Shown here one piece after another: positions 35,797-43,812 of a DNA stretch of 64,000 nt. Source of the DNA: CAZSLC01 sp964607675 (GTDB taxonomy: Bacteria; Bacteroidota; Bacteroidia; Bacteroidales; UBA932). The first letter of the stretch is position 1, and each line of letters starts with the position of its first letter. Both the position numbers and the translations under genes were made by a program. Below the pieces are notes generated by a model. The model saw only the letters and a list, made by a program, of their open reading frames with translations. It was not told where the DNA came from and searched no databases. Location: NCBI GenBank assembly GCA_964607675.1, contig CAZSLC010000002.1, positions 1 to 64,000 on the forward strand, read 5' to 3'.

Positions 35797-36330
35797 ATGA
35801 AAATTTATACTAAAACAGGTGATGCTGGTTCTACTTCTCTTGTTGGTGGGACACGTGTCTCAAAATGCAGTGCGAGGGTTAATGGATATGGGGATGTAGA
35901 TGAGCTTATTTCTCATATTGGCCTGCTCAGGTGTGAGCTTGATCAAAGTTTTGATGCTGAACTAAGGAGGATACAAGAAGATCTTATGTTGGGAGCTGCC
36001 CATCTTGCGAGTGATGTAAATGTCAATAAAGTTGCCCCTTTTGATATGGAGGAGATTTTATTTCTTGAGAAAAGAATTGATGAAATGACTTCGTCGATTC
36101 CAGAGCAGAAGGCATTTATTCTCCCATCAAGGCCTAGAAATGCATCACTTTGCCACATTGCGAGGACTGTTTGCAGAAGGGCTGAGAGAAGTTCTGTTGC
36201 TATAGCAGATTCTTCTGAAGGTATTTTGTTAACAATTAAGTTTTTAAATAGATTGTCTGATTATCTTTTCACTCTTGGAAGAGTTCAAAACCATATTCTT
36301 AATATTTCTGAAGATTATTGGTTGCCATAA
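35797..36330 (+). CDS. ATP:cob(I)alamin adenosyltransferase, PduO type
   Basis: 177 residues. The N-terminal ATP-binding motif KIYTKTGDAGSTSLVGGTRV and the C-terminal ARTVCRRAERSSV and LNRLSDYLFTLGR are diagnostic. Makes adenosylcobalamin for enzymes such as methylmalonyl-CoA mutase, which is common in propionate-forming Bacteroidales. No cobalamin riboswitch is visible upstream (10-bp gap). Confidence 0.94.
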   Translation: MKIYTKTGDAGSTSLVGGTRVSKCSARVNGYGDVDELISHIGLLRCELDQSFDAELRRIQEDLMLGAAHLASDVNVNKVAPFDMEEILFLEKRIDEMTSSIPEQKAFILPSRPRNASLCHIARTVCRRAERSSVAIADSSEGILLTIKFLNRLSDYLFTLGRVQNHILNISEDYWLP

Positions 36331-36350
36331 GAGTTATTTTACTATATTTG
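36322..36350 (+). promoter_or_regulatory. Promoter of the DUF2795 gene
   Basis: TTG (36322-36324), 18 nt, TATATTTG (36343-36350), 28 nt upstream of ATG 36379. It overlaps the end of the adenosyltransferase gene. Confidence 0.65.
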
Positions 36351-36378
36351 CCACCTTAAAAACTAAAAATTTTTAGCT

Positions 36379-36600
36379 ATGTATTGGACACTTGAACTAG
36401 CATCGAAACTTGAGGATGCACCTTGGCCAGCCACAAAGGATGAGTTGATTGACTATGCTACCCGTTCAGGAGCTCCTTTAGAGGTTATTGAAAATCTTGG
36501 AGATCTTGAAGACGATGGTGAAACTTATGATAGTATTGAGGATATATGGCCTGATTATCCGAGTAAAGAGGACTTTTTTTTCGATGAAGAAGAGTACTAA
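36379..36600 (+). CDS. DUF2795 small acidic protein
   Basis: 73 residues, starting MYWTLELASKLEDAPWPATK; the middle fits DUF2795 (KDELIDYATRSGAPLEVIEN), and the C-terminus is very acidic (FFFDEEEY). Common in Bacteroidota and of unknown function. It has its own promoter (36322) and a terminator (36609), so it is a monocistronic gene, suggesting separate and perhaps strong expression. Confidence 0.9.
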   Translation: MYWTLELASKLEDAPWPATKDELIDYATRSGAPLEVIENLGDLEDDGETYDSIEDIWPDYPSKEDFFFDEEEY

Positions 36601-36608
36601 CAATATTG

Positions 36609-36632
36609 CCCGACCAAAAGGCCGGGTTTTTT
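36609..36632 (+). terminator. Intrinsic terminator after the DUF2795 gene
   Basis: CCCGACC (36609-36615), AAAA loop, GGCCGGG (36620-36626) with one A-C mismatch, then six T (36627-36632). One of the few clear intrinsic terminators in the window. Confidence 0.8.
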
Positions 36633-36634
36633 GT

Positions 36635-36642
36635 TATCTTTG
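36635..36642 (+). promoter_or_regulatory. -7 element upstream of trkA
   Basis: TATCTTTG, 20 nt before ATG 36663 and directly after the DUF2795 terminator, so trkA most likely has its own start site. No clear TTG box, since the terminator occupies that place. Confidence 0.5.
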
Positions 36643-36662
36643 TTTTTTAATGAGTTAAATAT

Positions 36663-38015
36663 ATGAAAATTGTATTGGCAGGTGCTGGAGAGGTTGGTGG
36701 CCATTTGGCTAAGATGTTGAGCCTTGAGCATCACAACATCACTATTATAGATAGTGATGAGGATAGGCTTAATCGCGCTGCAGAGGGAGCTGATATAGTT
36801 ACCGTGCTTGGTAAACCTACATCGATTGAGACTTTGAAGGAGGCTGGTATTTCAGATGCTGACTTATTTGTTGCCGTAAGTCCTGCTCAGGAGCAAGATG
36901 TTAACATAGTAAGTGCCCTATTGGCTAAAGGAATGGGTGCCAAAAAAGTAACGGCAAGAATCAATAATGAAGAGTATCAGGATAATGAAAACAAATTGCT
37001 CTTTACAGAGTTGGGAATAGATTCTCTTTTTTATCCCGAGAAGATTGCATCTAATGAAATAGTGAATCTCCTTAAACAGTCTGCTATGACTGAATTTATG
37101 GATTATTCACATGGGAAATTGCAATTGGTAGTATTTAAACTTGAAGAGGGTAATCAGTTGATTAATAAGGTTATTTCAGAGTTTACTACCACTACTGGTG
37201 CCAATTTGCTATATAGATGTGTTGCTATTGCAAGAGGTGGACATACTATTATTCCGACAAGGAATACTCGATTTAAACTTGGCGACTTGGTCTTTATCAT
37301 ATCTAAAAAAGATGGTGTAAATGAGGCTCTTAAATACTCTGGAAATGAGAGAATTTCTATTAAGAAACTAATGATACTCGGGGGGGGGAGAATCGGAGAG
37401 ATGGTTGCCAGAAAAATGGAGAAGAATGCAGAGTTTATTAAAATCGTTGAATTAAAAGAGGAGAGATGTCAATATTTATCTTCTGTGCTATCTAAATCAT
37501 TGATAATTAATGGAGATGGTCGTAATTCAGATCTATTGATTGATGAAAGTCTTAAGGATTGTGACGCCTTTGTAGCTGTGACGAGCAATTCTGAAACAAA
37601 TATTTTATCGAGTGTAGTGGCGAAAAGGTTAGGAGTTCAGAAGGTGATAGCTGAGGTTGAGAATTTTGAATACATTAAATTGGCAGAGAGTATGGGGGTT
37701 GATGCTGTTATCAATAAAAAATTGATTACTGCAGGAAAAATCTTTAGATTTACACTCTCTAATAAGGTGAGATCAATAAAGCTTTTAAGTGGAACAGAGG
37801 CTGAGGTGCTTGAATTTATTGTTAATCCAAGCAGTAAGATAACAACTGCCCCATTGTGTGAATTGAATTTTCCTAATGATGCTATTATTGGTGGCGTGAT
37901 TAGGGGGAATGAGAGTTTTATTGCGGATGGGGATAGTATTATTCAACCTTATGACCAAGTGGTGGTATTTGCCAGTCCATCAGCGGTTTCCAAAGTGGAT
38001 AAGTTTTTTTTATAA
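36663..38015 (+). CDS. trkA: Trk system potassium uptake regulator TrkA
   Basis: 450 residues with the classic duplicated layout: two NAD-binding RCK domains starting KIVLAGAGEVGGHLAKML (residue 2) and KLMILGGGRIGEMVARKM (about 236), each followed by a TrkA_C domain. It gates the TrkH/TrkG potassium channel at the membrane. No trkH is in the window. Confidence 0.96.
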   Translation: MKIVLAGAGEVGGHLAKMLSLEHHNITIIDSDEDRLNRAAEGADIVTVLGKPTSIETLKEAGISDADLFVAVSPAQEQDVNIVSALLAKGMGAKKVTARINNEEYQDNENKLLFTELGIDSLFYPEKIASNEIVNLLKQSAMTEFMDYSHGKLQLVVFKLEEGNQLINKVISEFTTTTGANLLYRCVAIARGGHTIIPTRNTRFKLGDLVFIISKKDGVNEALKYSGNERISIKKLMILGGGRIGEMVARKMEKNAEFIKIVELKEERCQYLSSVLSKSLIINGDGRNSDLLIDESLKDCDAFVAVTSNSETNILSSVVAKRLGVQKVIAEVENFEYIKLAESMGVDAVINKKLITAGKIFRFTLSNKVRSIKLLSGTEAEVLEFIVNPSSKITTAPLCELNFPNDAIIGGVIRGNESFIADGDSIIQPYDQVVVFASPSAVSKVDKFFL

Positions 38016-38046
38016 ACACATTGTTTAACAAATAAAATTTTTATAA

Positions 38047-39483
38047 ATGGTACAACAACAATTTCAGTTTCCTCTTTCAGGAAAAACAAGAATGGAGCAT
38101 GATTTATTAGGAGATAAAGCTGTTCCTGTTGAGGCATTATTCGGAGTACAGACTCTTAGATGCGTAGAGAACTTTAATATTAGTAATAATCACCTATGCG
38201 ATTATCCAGAGTTTATCAAAGCTTTCGGTATAGTTAAAATGGGGGCAATTTTAGCAAATCATGGTTTGAAACTTGTTTCTGACGAGGTTAAGGATGCTGT
38301 AGTTGCTGCTTGTCAAGAACTTATCGAAGGAAAACATCTTGAACATTTTCCTATTGATATGATTCAAGGTGGTGCAGGTACAAGCGCAAATATGAATGCA
38401 AATGAAGTGATTGCAAACAGAGCATTGGAAATCATGGGAAAACAAAGGGGAGAATATAAATTTTGCCACCCTAATGACCATGTGAATATGGCTCAATCAA
38501 CAAATGATGCCTATCCAAGTGCTATGCATCTTGGAATTTATTTTATTCATCAAGAGGTTAAGAATAACCTTAAACAGTTGATTAAAGCTTTTGATAAGAA
38601 GGCTGCTTCTTTTGCAAAAGTTATTAAAATGGGGAGAACGCAACTTCAAGATGCTGTTCCAATGACTTTAGGGCAATCTTTTGGCGCTTTTGCAGATGCT
38701 ATGAGACATGAGTTAGATCGTCTTGATAAGGCAGCAGAAGAGTTTTTGGTTATTAATATGGGGGCTACTGCCATAGGCACAGGTATTACAGCCGAACCTG
38801 GTTATGCTGAGTCTTGTACAAAACACATCAAAAAGATTTCTAAATTAAATATAACATTAGCCGAGAATTTAGTTGAAGCTACTCATGATACTTCTTGTAT
38901 GGTGGCTTACTCCTCAGCTCTTAAACATATTGCTATCAGATTATCTAAGATTTGCAACGATTTGAGACTTATGTCTTCAGGCCCTCGTACAGGTATCCAA
39001 GAGATAAATTTACCTCCTAAACAACCAGGATCTTCAATTATGCCAGGTAAAGTTAATCCTGTTATCCCAGAGGTTGTTAACCAAGTATGCTTCAAAGTGA
39101 TTGGTAACGATATGACAATAACAATGGCCTCTGAAGCAGCTCAATTAGAGTTGAATGTTATGGAGCCTGTTCTTGTAGAGAGCCTTGTTGAGTCTGCTCA
39201 ATGGCTTTCAAGTGCCTTTACAACCCTTAGAGTTGAGTGTGTTGAGGGTATTACTGCAAATGAGAAGCATTGCAAAGAACTTGTTGAGAATAGTATAGGT
39301 ATTGTTACGGCTCTTAAGCCATATATTGGATATGCTAACTGTACTGAGGTTGCTAAGGAGGCTCAAAAAACTGGTGGAAGCGTTTATGATCTTATTCTAA
39401 AACGCAATCTTCTTACAAAAGAGCAACTTGATAAGATCCTTGATCCTAAGAATATGATCAAACCTACAATGGTTGAACTTTAA
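38047..39483 (+). CDS. aspA: Aspartate ammonia-lyase
   Basis: 478 residues, fumarase/aspartase superfamily. The signature GSSIMPGKVNPVIPE (substrate loop with the catalytic Ser) is present, with GGAGTSANMNANEVIANRAL and NMAQSTNDAYPSA. Aspartase is preferred over fumarase C by overall residue pattern (TGIQEINLP). It forms fumarate and ammonia from aspartate, feeding fumarate respiration. Its stop overlaps the convergent membrane-protein gene by 4 nt. Confidence 0.93.
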   Translation: MVQQQFQFPLSGKTRMEHDLLGDKAVPVEALFGVQTLRCVENFNISNNHLCDYPEFIKAFGIVKMGAILANHGLKLVSDEVKDAVVAACQELIEGKHLEHFPIDMIQGGAGTSANMNANEVIANRALEIMGKQRGEYKFCHPNDHVNMAQSTNDAYPSAMHLGIYFIHQEVKNNLKQLIKAFDKKAASFAKVIKMGRTQLQDAVPMTLGQSFGAFADAMRHELDRLDKAAEEFLVINMGATAIGTGITAEPGYAESCTKHIKKISKLNITLAENLVEATHDTSCMVAYSSALKHIAIRLSKICNDLRLMSSGPRTGIQEINLPPKQPGSSIMPGKVNPVIPEVVNQVCFKVIGNDMTITMASEAAQLELNVMEPVLVESLVESAQWLSSAFTTLRVECVEGITANEKHCKELVENSIGIVTALKPYIGYANCTEVAKEAQKTGGSVYDLILKRNLLTKEQLDKILDPKNMIKPTMVEL

Positions 39484-40634
39484 AATGATTGGTTGATACC
39501 TGCAATTATCGAGTATTGACCATTAATGCCAAATCCGACATCTAGTCGGACGATGATACCGGCAATATTTAATCGATACCCTGCTCCATATGTGGGCAGG
39601 GTTTCTTTTATTTTAAATGTATCGAATGAGTGGAAAATATTACCTGCTCCACCCCATATGGCTATCCCATGTTCACGATATATATTCTGCCTGAGTTCCA
39701 TTTGGATGAAGGCTATATTTCTATCTTTATACCTTCCTTGATAATAGCCCCTCATCCTCTCAGAGCCTCCTATTTCTCCCCAAAAAAGCCAAGGGGAATC
39801 GCCGTAATTAAATTCTCCATAGATGTCAAATGCCAGTACTCCACCCTTCCATACTTTTGTAAAGAAATCAGTTGTTATATTGGTTTTATAGAATGGTTTG
39901 CACTGAAAGATAAATCCAGGGTAGAAGAGTTGACTTATTGAGATGAAAACCCCTTTCTCTGGAGATATTTGATTGTCGAGTGAATTAAATTTAAAAAATA
40001 ATCCAAGGTTGATATTTTTATAATAAAGAGGATGCCCAGATATTAATTCAGGTTTTGAGTATCCGTGTGTGTTGTAGTAATCGAATCCAATTGATGAGCC
40101 TAATTTTATTTGCCCATTGATATTGTATGAAAAGTCAACTATTGAATTGAAAGCATTTATTGTATATGAGCTTAGATTACTGTTATTTGAGCCATTCTCA
40201 AATCCGATGCCCCAAAAATCATTGGATTGTTTTGAATAACCAATATTATATGCAATTTCGAATTTATTGTTTGGAGATATGTTGATCCCTCCACAATTGA
40301 AACTAAATGATTTGTCTGTAGAAATAGTACCATAGAGGAGAAAACTTGATACGTTAGCAGTTGTGTCAATACCATTTCTATACAATGTTATCATTCCGAT
40401 GGCGGCCTCAAATTTTTTCTCTTGAGAGTATCCAAGTGAGAGCAATGGAAGTATTGCAGGTCTATTTTGTTTTGGTGAAAATTTCCAAGGATGACGTCTC
40501 ATGTACCGCTCTACAGTATCATTTATTTTGTTTATTGCAGTGCTGTCATATGTTTTATAAGATTGTGAAAATGACAAAGAAGAAATAAACAATAATATCA
40601 TTACATAATATATTTTTATGTAAGAGTGGCTCAT
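39480..40634 (-). CDS. BamA/TamA-like outer membrane beta-barrel protein
   Basis: 384 residues. Signal peptide (MILLFISSLSFSQ region, residues 12-24), a short linker, then alternating beta strands ending in Phe (INQSF), typical of an outer-membrane barrel of the surface-antigen (D15) superfamily. The motif GGSERMRGYYQGRYKD resembles the conserved barrel lid-lock segment. No POTRA domains fit in the 60 residues before the barrel, so it is a bare barrel. ATG 40601 is an alternative start. The gene starts 22 bp after a terminator for the H1-like gene. Confidence 0.82.
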   Translation of the reverse strand: MSHSYIKIYYVMILLFISSLSFSQSYKTYDSTAINKINDTVERYMRRHPWKFSPKQNRPAILPLLSLGYSQEKKFEAAIGMITLYRNGIDTTANVSSFLLYGTISTDKSFSFNCGGINISPNNKFEIAYNIGYSKQSNDFWGIGFENGSNNSNLSSYTINAFNSIVDFSYNINGQIKLGSSIGFDYYNTHGYSKPELISGHPLYYKNINLGLFFKFNSLDNQISPEKGVFISISQLFYPGFIFQCKPFYKTNITTDFFTKVWKGGVLAFDIYGEFNYGDSPWLFWGEIGGSERMRGYYQGRYKDRNIAFIQMELRQNIYREHGIAIWGGAGNIFHSFDTFKIKETLPTYGAGYRLNIAGIIVRLDVGFGINGQYSIIAGINQSF

Positions 40635-40655
40635 AAGTATTTTATTTTAACAAAA

Positions 40656-40679
40656 GGGGATGACTTTTCGGTCACCCCC
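40656..40679 (-). terminator. Intrinsic terminator of the histone H1-like gene
   Basis: On the minus strand GGGGGTGAC pairs with GTCATCCCC (one G-U pair) around a CGAAAA loop, then TTTTGTT. On the plus strand the same arms have an A-C mismatch, so the minus direction is favoured. It lies 24 nt after the H1-like stop. Confidence 0.8.
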
Positions 40680-40702
40680 CTTACAATTATTTACAGAAAT
40701 TG

Positions 40703-40879
40703 TTATTGTTTAGAGAAATCAACTGAAACTTTTCTAAACTCTTTCATTAGTTTGCTTAGTTCAAGAGCTGATTTTCTTGCGCGGGTACCAGCAGCTTTGT
40801 TGCCTTTAACTAGTTGAGCATCAGCATTTTTTGCAAAAACTTCAATTTCTGCATTGATTTTGTCTAATAGTCCTTTCAT
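40703..40879 (-). CDS. Histone H1-like protein (Hc1 type), 58 residues
   Basis: Begins MKGLLDKINAEIEVFAKNAD and continues with KGNKAAGTRARKSALELSKL, a pattern typical of the short Bacteroidota histone H1-like proteins; many Lys/Arg residues, no cysteine. Presumed nucleoid-associated DNA-binding protein. It has a promoter (40917-40947) and a terminator (40656-40679), so it is a single-gene transcript. Being under 60 codons, it is easily missed by gene callers. Confidence 0.88.
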   Translation of the reverse strand: MKGLLDKINAEIEVFAKNADAQLVKGNKAAGTRARKSALELSKLMKEFRKVSVDFSKQ

Positions 40880-40916
40880 AATAGTGTATTTAGTTAGTGA
40901 ATATTCTATTTTGGAT

Positions 40917-40947
40917 GCAAGATAAATTTTTTTTTCAGAAACTCAAA
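40917..40947 (-). promoter_or_regulatory. Promoter of the histone H1-like gene
   Basis: Minus-strand TTTG (40947-40944), 19 nt, TATCTTGC (40924-40917; one mismatch to TAnnTTTG), 37 nt upstream of ATG 40879. Confidence 0.6.
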
Positions 40948-41015
40948 GAAATTGGTTGATTTTCTTGCATTTGAGTTTGTTAAATGGTGATTTTTATATT
41001 AAAACTATTATGTAT

Positions 41016-42392
41016 TTATTTATCAATAGTAGGTATTTTATCATCAGAATAATCATCTAATTTATTGTTCCACAGATATTTACGAGTTTCTTTAACAATT
41101 ACTCCCGACAATAGAAGGAGTGCAATGAGGTTTGGTATCGCCATTAGTGCATTCATGCAATCTGCTATGTCCCAGACTAATTTTATGCTCATAGTTGAAC
41201 CAATGTATGTGGCTACTATCCAGATGATACGGTAGTATTTGATACTTTTTTTCCCTCCAATATATTCAATGCATTTTTCTGAGTAATATGACCATCCCAA
41301 TATTGTTGAAAATGCAAATGTAAGGATACCTATTGTTAGAATTATTGGTCCTATGATAGGTATTGAATCGAATGCAGCTTTTGTGAGTGATCCTACGTGC
41401 GAAGTGTCTATGCCGTTCGGGGCAATTATAGTTGATACGAGTACTAATCCTGTTAGTGCACATACAATGACTGTGTCCCAGAATGTTCCTGTTGAGGAGA
41501 CAAGAGCTTGTCTAACGGGGTTTCGCGTTTGTGCGGCGGCTGCCACTATTGGAGCAGAACCAAGTCCTGATTCATTTGAGAATAACCCTCTTGATATTCC
41601 AAACCTGCAAGCCATCATTACTGTACTTCCAATGAATCCCCCACCTGCAGCTTGGGGAGAGAATGCACTTGATACAATAACTCTGATAGATTCACCTAAA
41701 TATTCGAAGTTAATACCTAAAATATAGATGCAACCTAATATGTAAAAAATAGCCATTATTGGGACAAGAAAGGAGCATACTTTAGCTATCCCTTTTATTC
41801 CGAAAATTATAACTCCAGCTACTAATGCAGTTATGATGAGACCAATTACGTATGGAGGGATTGAGGTACTCTCACCTACGAGGGAGGATATTGAGTTGGC
41901 TTGTACCATATTTCCTATTCCGAAGGCGGCTATTGCTGTGAAAATGCAGAATAGTATCCCAAGCCATTTCATTTTTAATCCCCTTTCGAGTGCATACATT
42001 GGCCCACCAAGCATCGCACCGTTTTGGGTTTTAACTCTGTATTTGACGGCAAGAAGCCCTTCAGAATACTTTGTTGCAATTCCAAAAATACCAGTCAACC
42101 AACACCACAGTACTGCTCCTGGTCCTCCAAAGGAGATAGCGGTAGCTACTCCTATTATGTTTCCAGTTCCGATTGTTGCAGCTAATGAAGTTGCTAATGC
42201 TGCAAATTGGCTGACATCTCCATGAGAGTCTTTGTCTTTTGTAACAGATAATTTGATAGCTTTGAAAATATAGAGCTGAGGAAATCGTAATCGGATGGTT
42301 AGAAATAGATGTGTTCCGAGTAGTAGTATTATCATTGGCCATCCCCATAAAATTGAAGATATTTTGGAAATGAGGTCTGAAAATAATTCCAT
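41016..42392 (-). CDS. Alanine/glycine:cation symporter
   Basis: 458 residues, AGCS family, about 10-11 transmembrane helices. Family motifs TIGTGNIIGVATAISFGGPG and FGISRGLFSNESGLGSAPI are intact. Imports alanine or glycine with Na+ or H+. With gcvT, aspA and several exported peptidases it fits amino-acid use. Monocistronic, with a divergent S41 peptidase gene upstream. Confidence 0.95.
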   Translation of the reverse strand: MELFSDLISKISSILWGWPMIILLLGTHLFLTIRLRFPQLYIFKAIKLSVTKDKDSHGDVSQFAALATSLAATIGTGNIIGVATAISFGGPGAVLWCWLTGIFGIATKYSEGLLAVKYRVKTQNGAMLGGPMYALERGLKMKWLGILFCIFTAIAAFGIGNMVQANSISSLVGESTSIPPYVIGLIITALVAGVIIFGIKGIAKVCSFLVPIMAIFYILGCIYILGINFEYLGESIRVIVSSAFSPQAAGGGFIGSTVMMACRFGISRGLFSNESGLGSAPIVAAAAQTRNPVRQALVSSTGTFWDTVIVCALTGLVLVSTIIAPNGIDTSHVGSLTKAAFDSIPIIGPIILTIGILTFAFSTILGWSYYSEKCIEYIGGKKSIKYYRIIWIVATYIGSTMSIKLVWDIADCMNALMAIPNLIALLLLSGVIVKETRKYLWNNKLDDYSDDKIPTIDK

Positions 42393-42431
42393 GAATAAGA
42401 AGTTTTTATTTATTTAAGTGTAGTCTGTTTA

Positions 42432-42439
42432 CAAAAATA
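42432..42439 (-). promoter_or_regulatory. -7 element of the alanine/glycine symporter gene
   Basis: Minus-strand TATTTTTG, 39 nt upstream of ATG 42392; fits TAnnTTTG. It lies next to the plus-strand element at 42447, so the two promoters are nearly back to back. Confidence 0.5.
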
Positions 42440-42446
42440 ATAATTT

Positions 42447-42454
42447 TATATTTG
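42447..42454 (+). promoter_or_regulatory. -7 element of the S41 peptidase gene
   Basis: TATATTTG, 35 nt upstream of ATG 42490. Upstream TTT at 42428-42430 is only a weak -33 candidate (16-nt spacing). Confidence 0.5.
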
Positions 42455-42489
42455 TAATGTGTTACTTACATCTGTAATTGTTAATAATT

Positions 42490-43812
42490 ATGAATAAAAT
42501 CTCTTTTTGTTTAGTAGTTCTCCTTTTATTAATGAGTTCTTGTTCTAAGGATATAGAAAAGCAAATTGAAGATAAGAGTGCCAAATTGTATCTTGACGAC
42601 ATTTTAAATACATATTATTATTGGTACGACCGAAAGCCTCAGAATGTTTCTATGTACGACAATACAATTGATGTTTTTTTTAAAGCCTCATTATATGGCG
42701 AAGATAGGTGGAGTTGGATGACAGATATTGATTCTTGGAATGAATCTCAGAGTGGTTCGTTTTTAAGTTATGGAGGAGCTATTGCTCAGCCGATAGAGTA
42801 TTATCACGATTATGGTTTGTATATCTCTTATGTTTTTCCTGATAGCCCTTATGATAGAGCTGGTGTAAAGAGAGGATGGAAGTTGACTCACCTTAATGGC
42901 GTTTCTGTGATGGAATTAGTGAGAAATAATGTGTTTAATGCTGAATATGCAAAAACACATAATAGCTTTACTTTCGTAAATCTCGAAGGTGACAAGGTTA
43001 CTTTAGAGTTGATTGCAGATAAAATATCTACGCGCTCATATCTTGTTCGCGATATTTTTACTAATAAGGATTATTTGGGATTGACATCAAAGGTGGGTTA
43101 TTTTAATTATCGAACTTTTAATCACAATATGTTGGATGATATTTCTGAGACCTTTCAAATTTTTCATAACGAAGGGGTTAAAGAACTTATTTTAGATTTG
43201 AGGTATAACTCAGGTGGTTCTATCTTGGCACTTGAAAAGCTTGCAAACCTTATCGCTCCTTCAAGTGCTAATGGAGAAATTATCCTTAAGACTAAACATA
43301 ATTCTAAAATGTCTAAGTATGATGAAGAGAATATTTCATATATCACAAGGGAAGCTGGAGCTCTTGATCTGAAGAGAATTTTCTTTATTACAGGCAGCCG
43401 TACAGCCTCTGCTAGTGAGGCTATAATAAACGGATTAAGCCCTTTCTTTGATGAGGCAGATATTATTCAAGTTGGTGATACAACCTACGGTAAGCCAAAT
43501 GGAATGTACTCTTTTTCTGATCCCGATAAAAAATATATTTTCCTTCCAATATGTTTTTATAATGTCAATAAAAATAATGAAGGAGATTATGACAATGGGT
43601 TGTTGCCATCATATTATTGCCCAGATGATTTATATCATGATTGGGGGGTGTGTGAGGGGGCGACAAATGCTTGCCTATACTATATTGTGAATGGATATTT
43701 TCCAACACTTCCTCCGAAAAAATCTTATACTAAAGATGTTAACGAAGGAAGCGTGAAAATTAAGGATGAGAGTGATGATCCTAATTATGGGTTACTTTAT
43801 ATTTTGCCATAA
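42490..43812 (+). CDS. S41 family peptidase lipoprotein with PDZ domain
   Basis: 440 residues from ATG 42490; a TTG 12 nt upstream is a less likely start. Lipidated Cys18 (LLMSSC), an N-terminal helical part, a PDZ-like region (about 95-175; DSPYDRAGVKRGWKLTHLNG), then the C-terminal-processing-protease core with the catalytic Ser in RTASASEAI (about 304-312) and Lys335 in YGKPNG. Probably a cell-envelope protease; target unknown. The end overlaps the convergent M49 gene by 16 nt. Confidence 0.9.
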   Translation: MNKISFCLVVLLLLMSSCSKDIEKQIEDKSAKLYLDDILNTYYYWYDRKPQNVSMYDNTIDVFFKASLYGEDRWSWMTDIDSWNESQSGSFLSYGGAIAQPIEYYHDYGLYISYVFPDSPYDRAGVKRGWKLTHLNGVSVMELVRNNVFNAEYAKTHNSFTFVNLEGDKVTLELIADKISTRSYLVRDIFTNKDYLGLTSKVGYFNYRTFNHNMLDDISETFQIFHNEGVKELILDLRYNSGGSILALEKLANLIAPSSANGEIILKTKHNSKMSKYDEENISYITREAGALDLKRIFFITGSRTASASEAIINGLSPFFDEADIIQVGDTTYGKPNGMYSFSDPDKKYIFLPICFYNVNKNNEGDYDNGLLPSYYCPDDLYHDWGVCEGATNACLYYIVNGYFPTLPPKKSYTKDVNEGSVKIKDESDDPNYGLLYILP

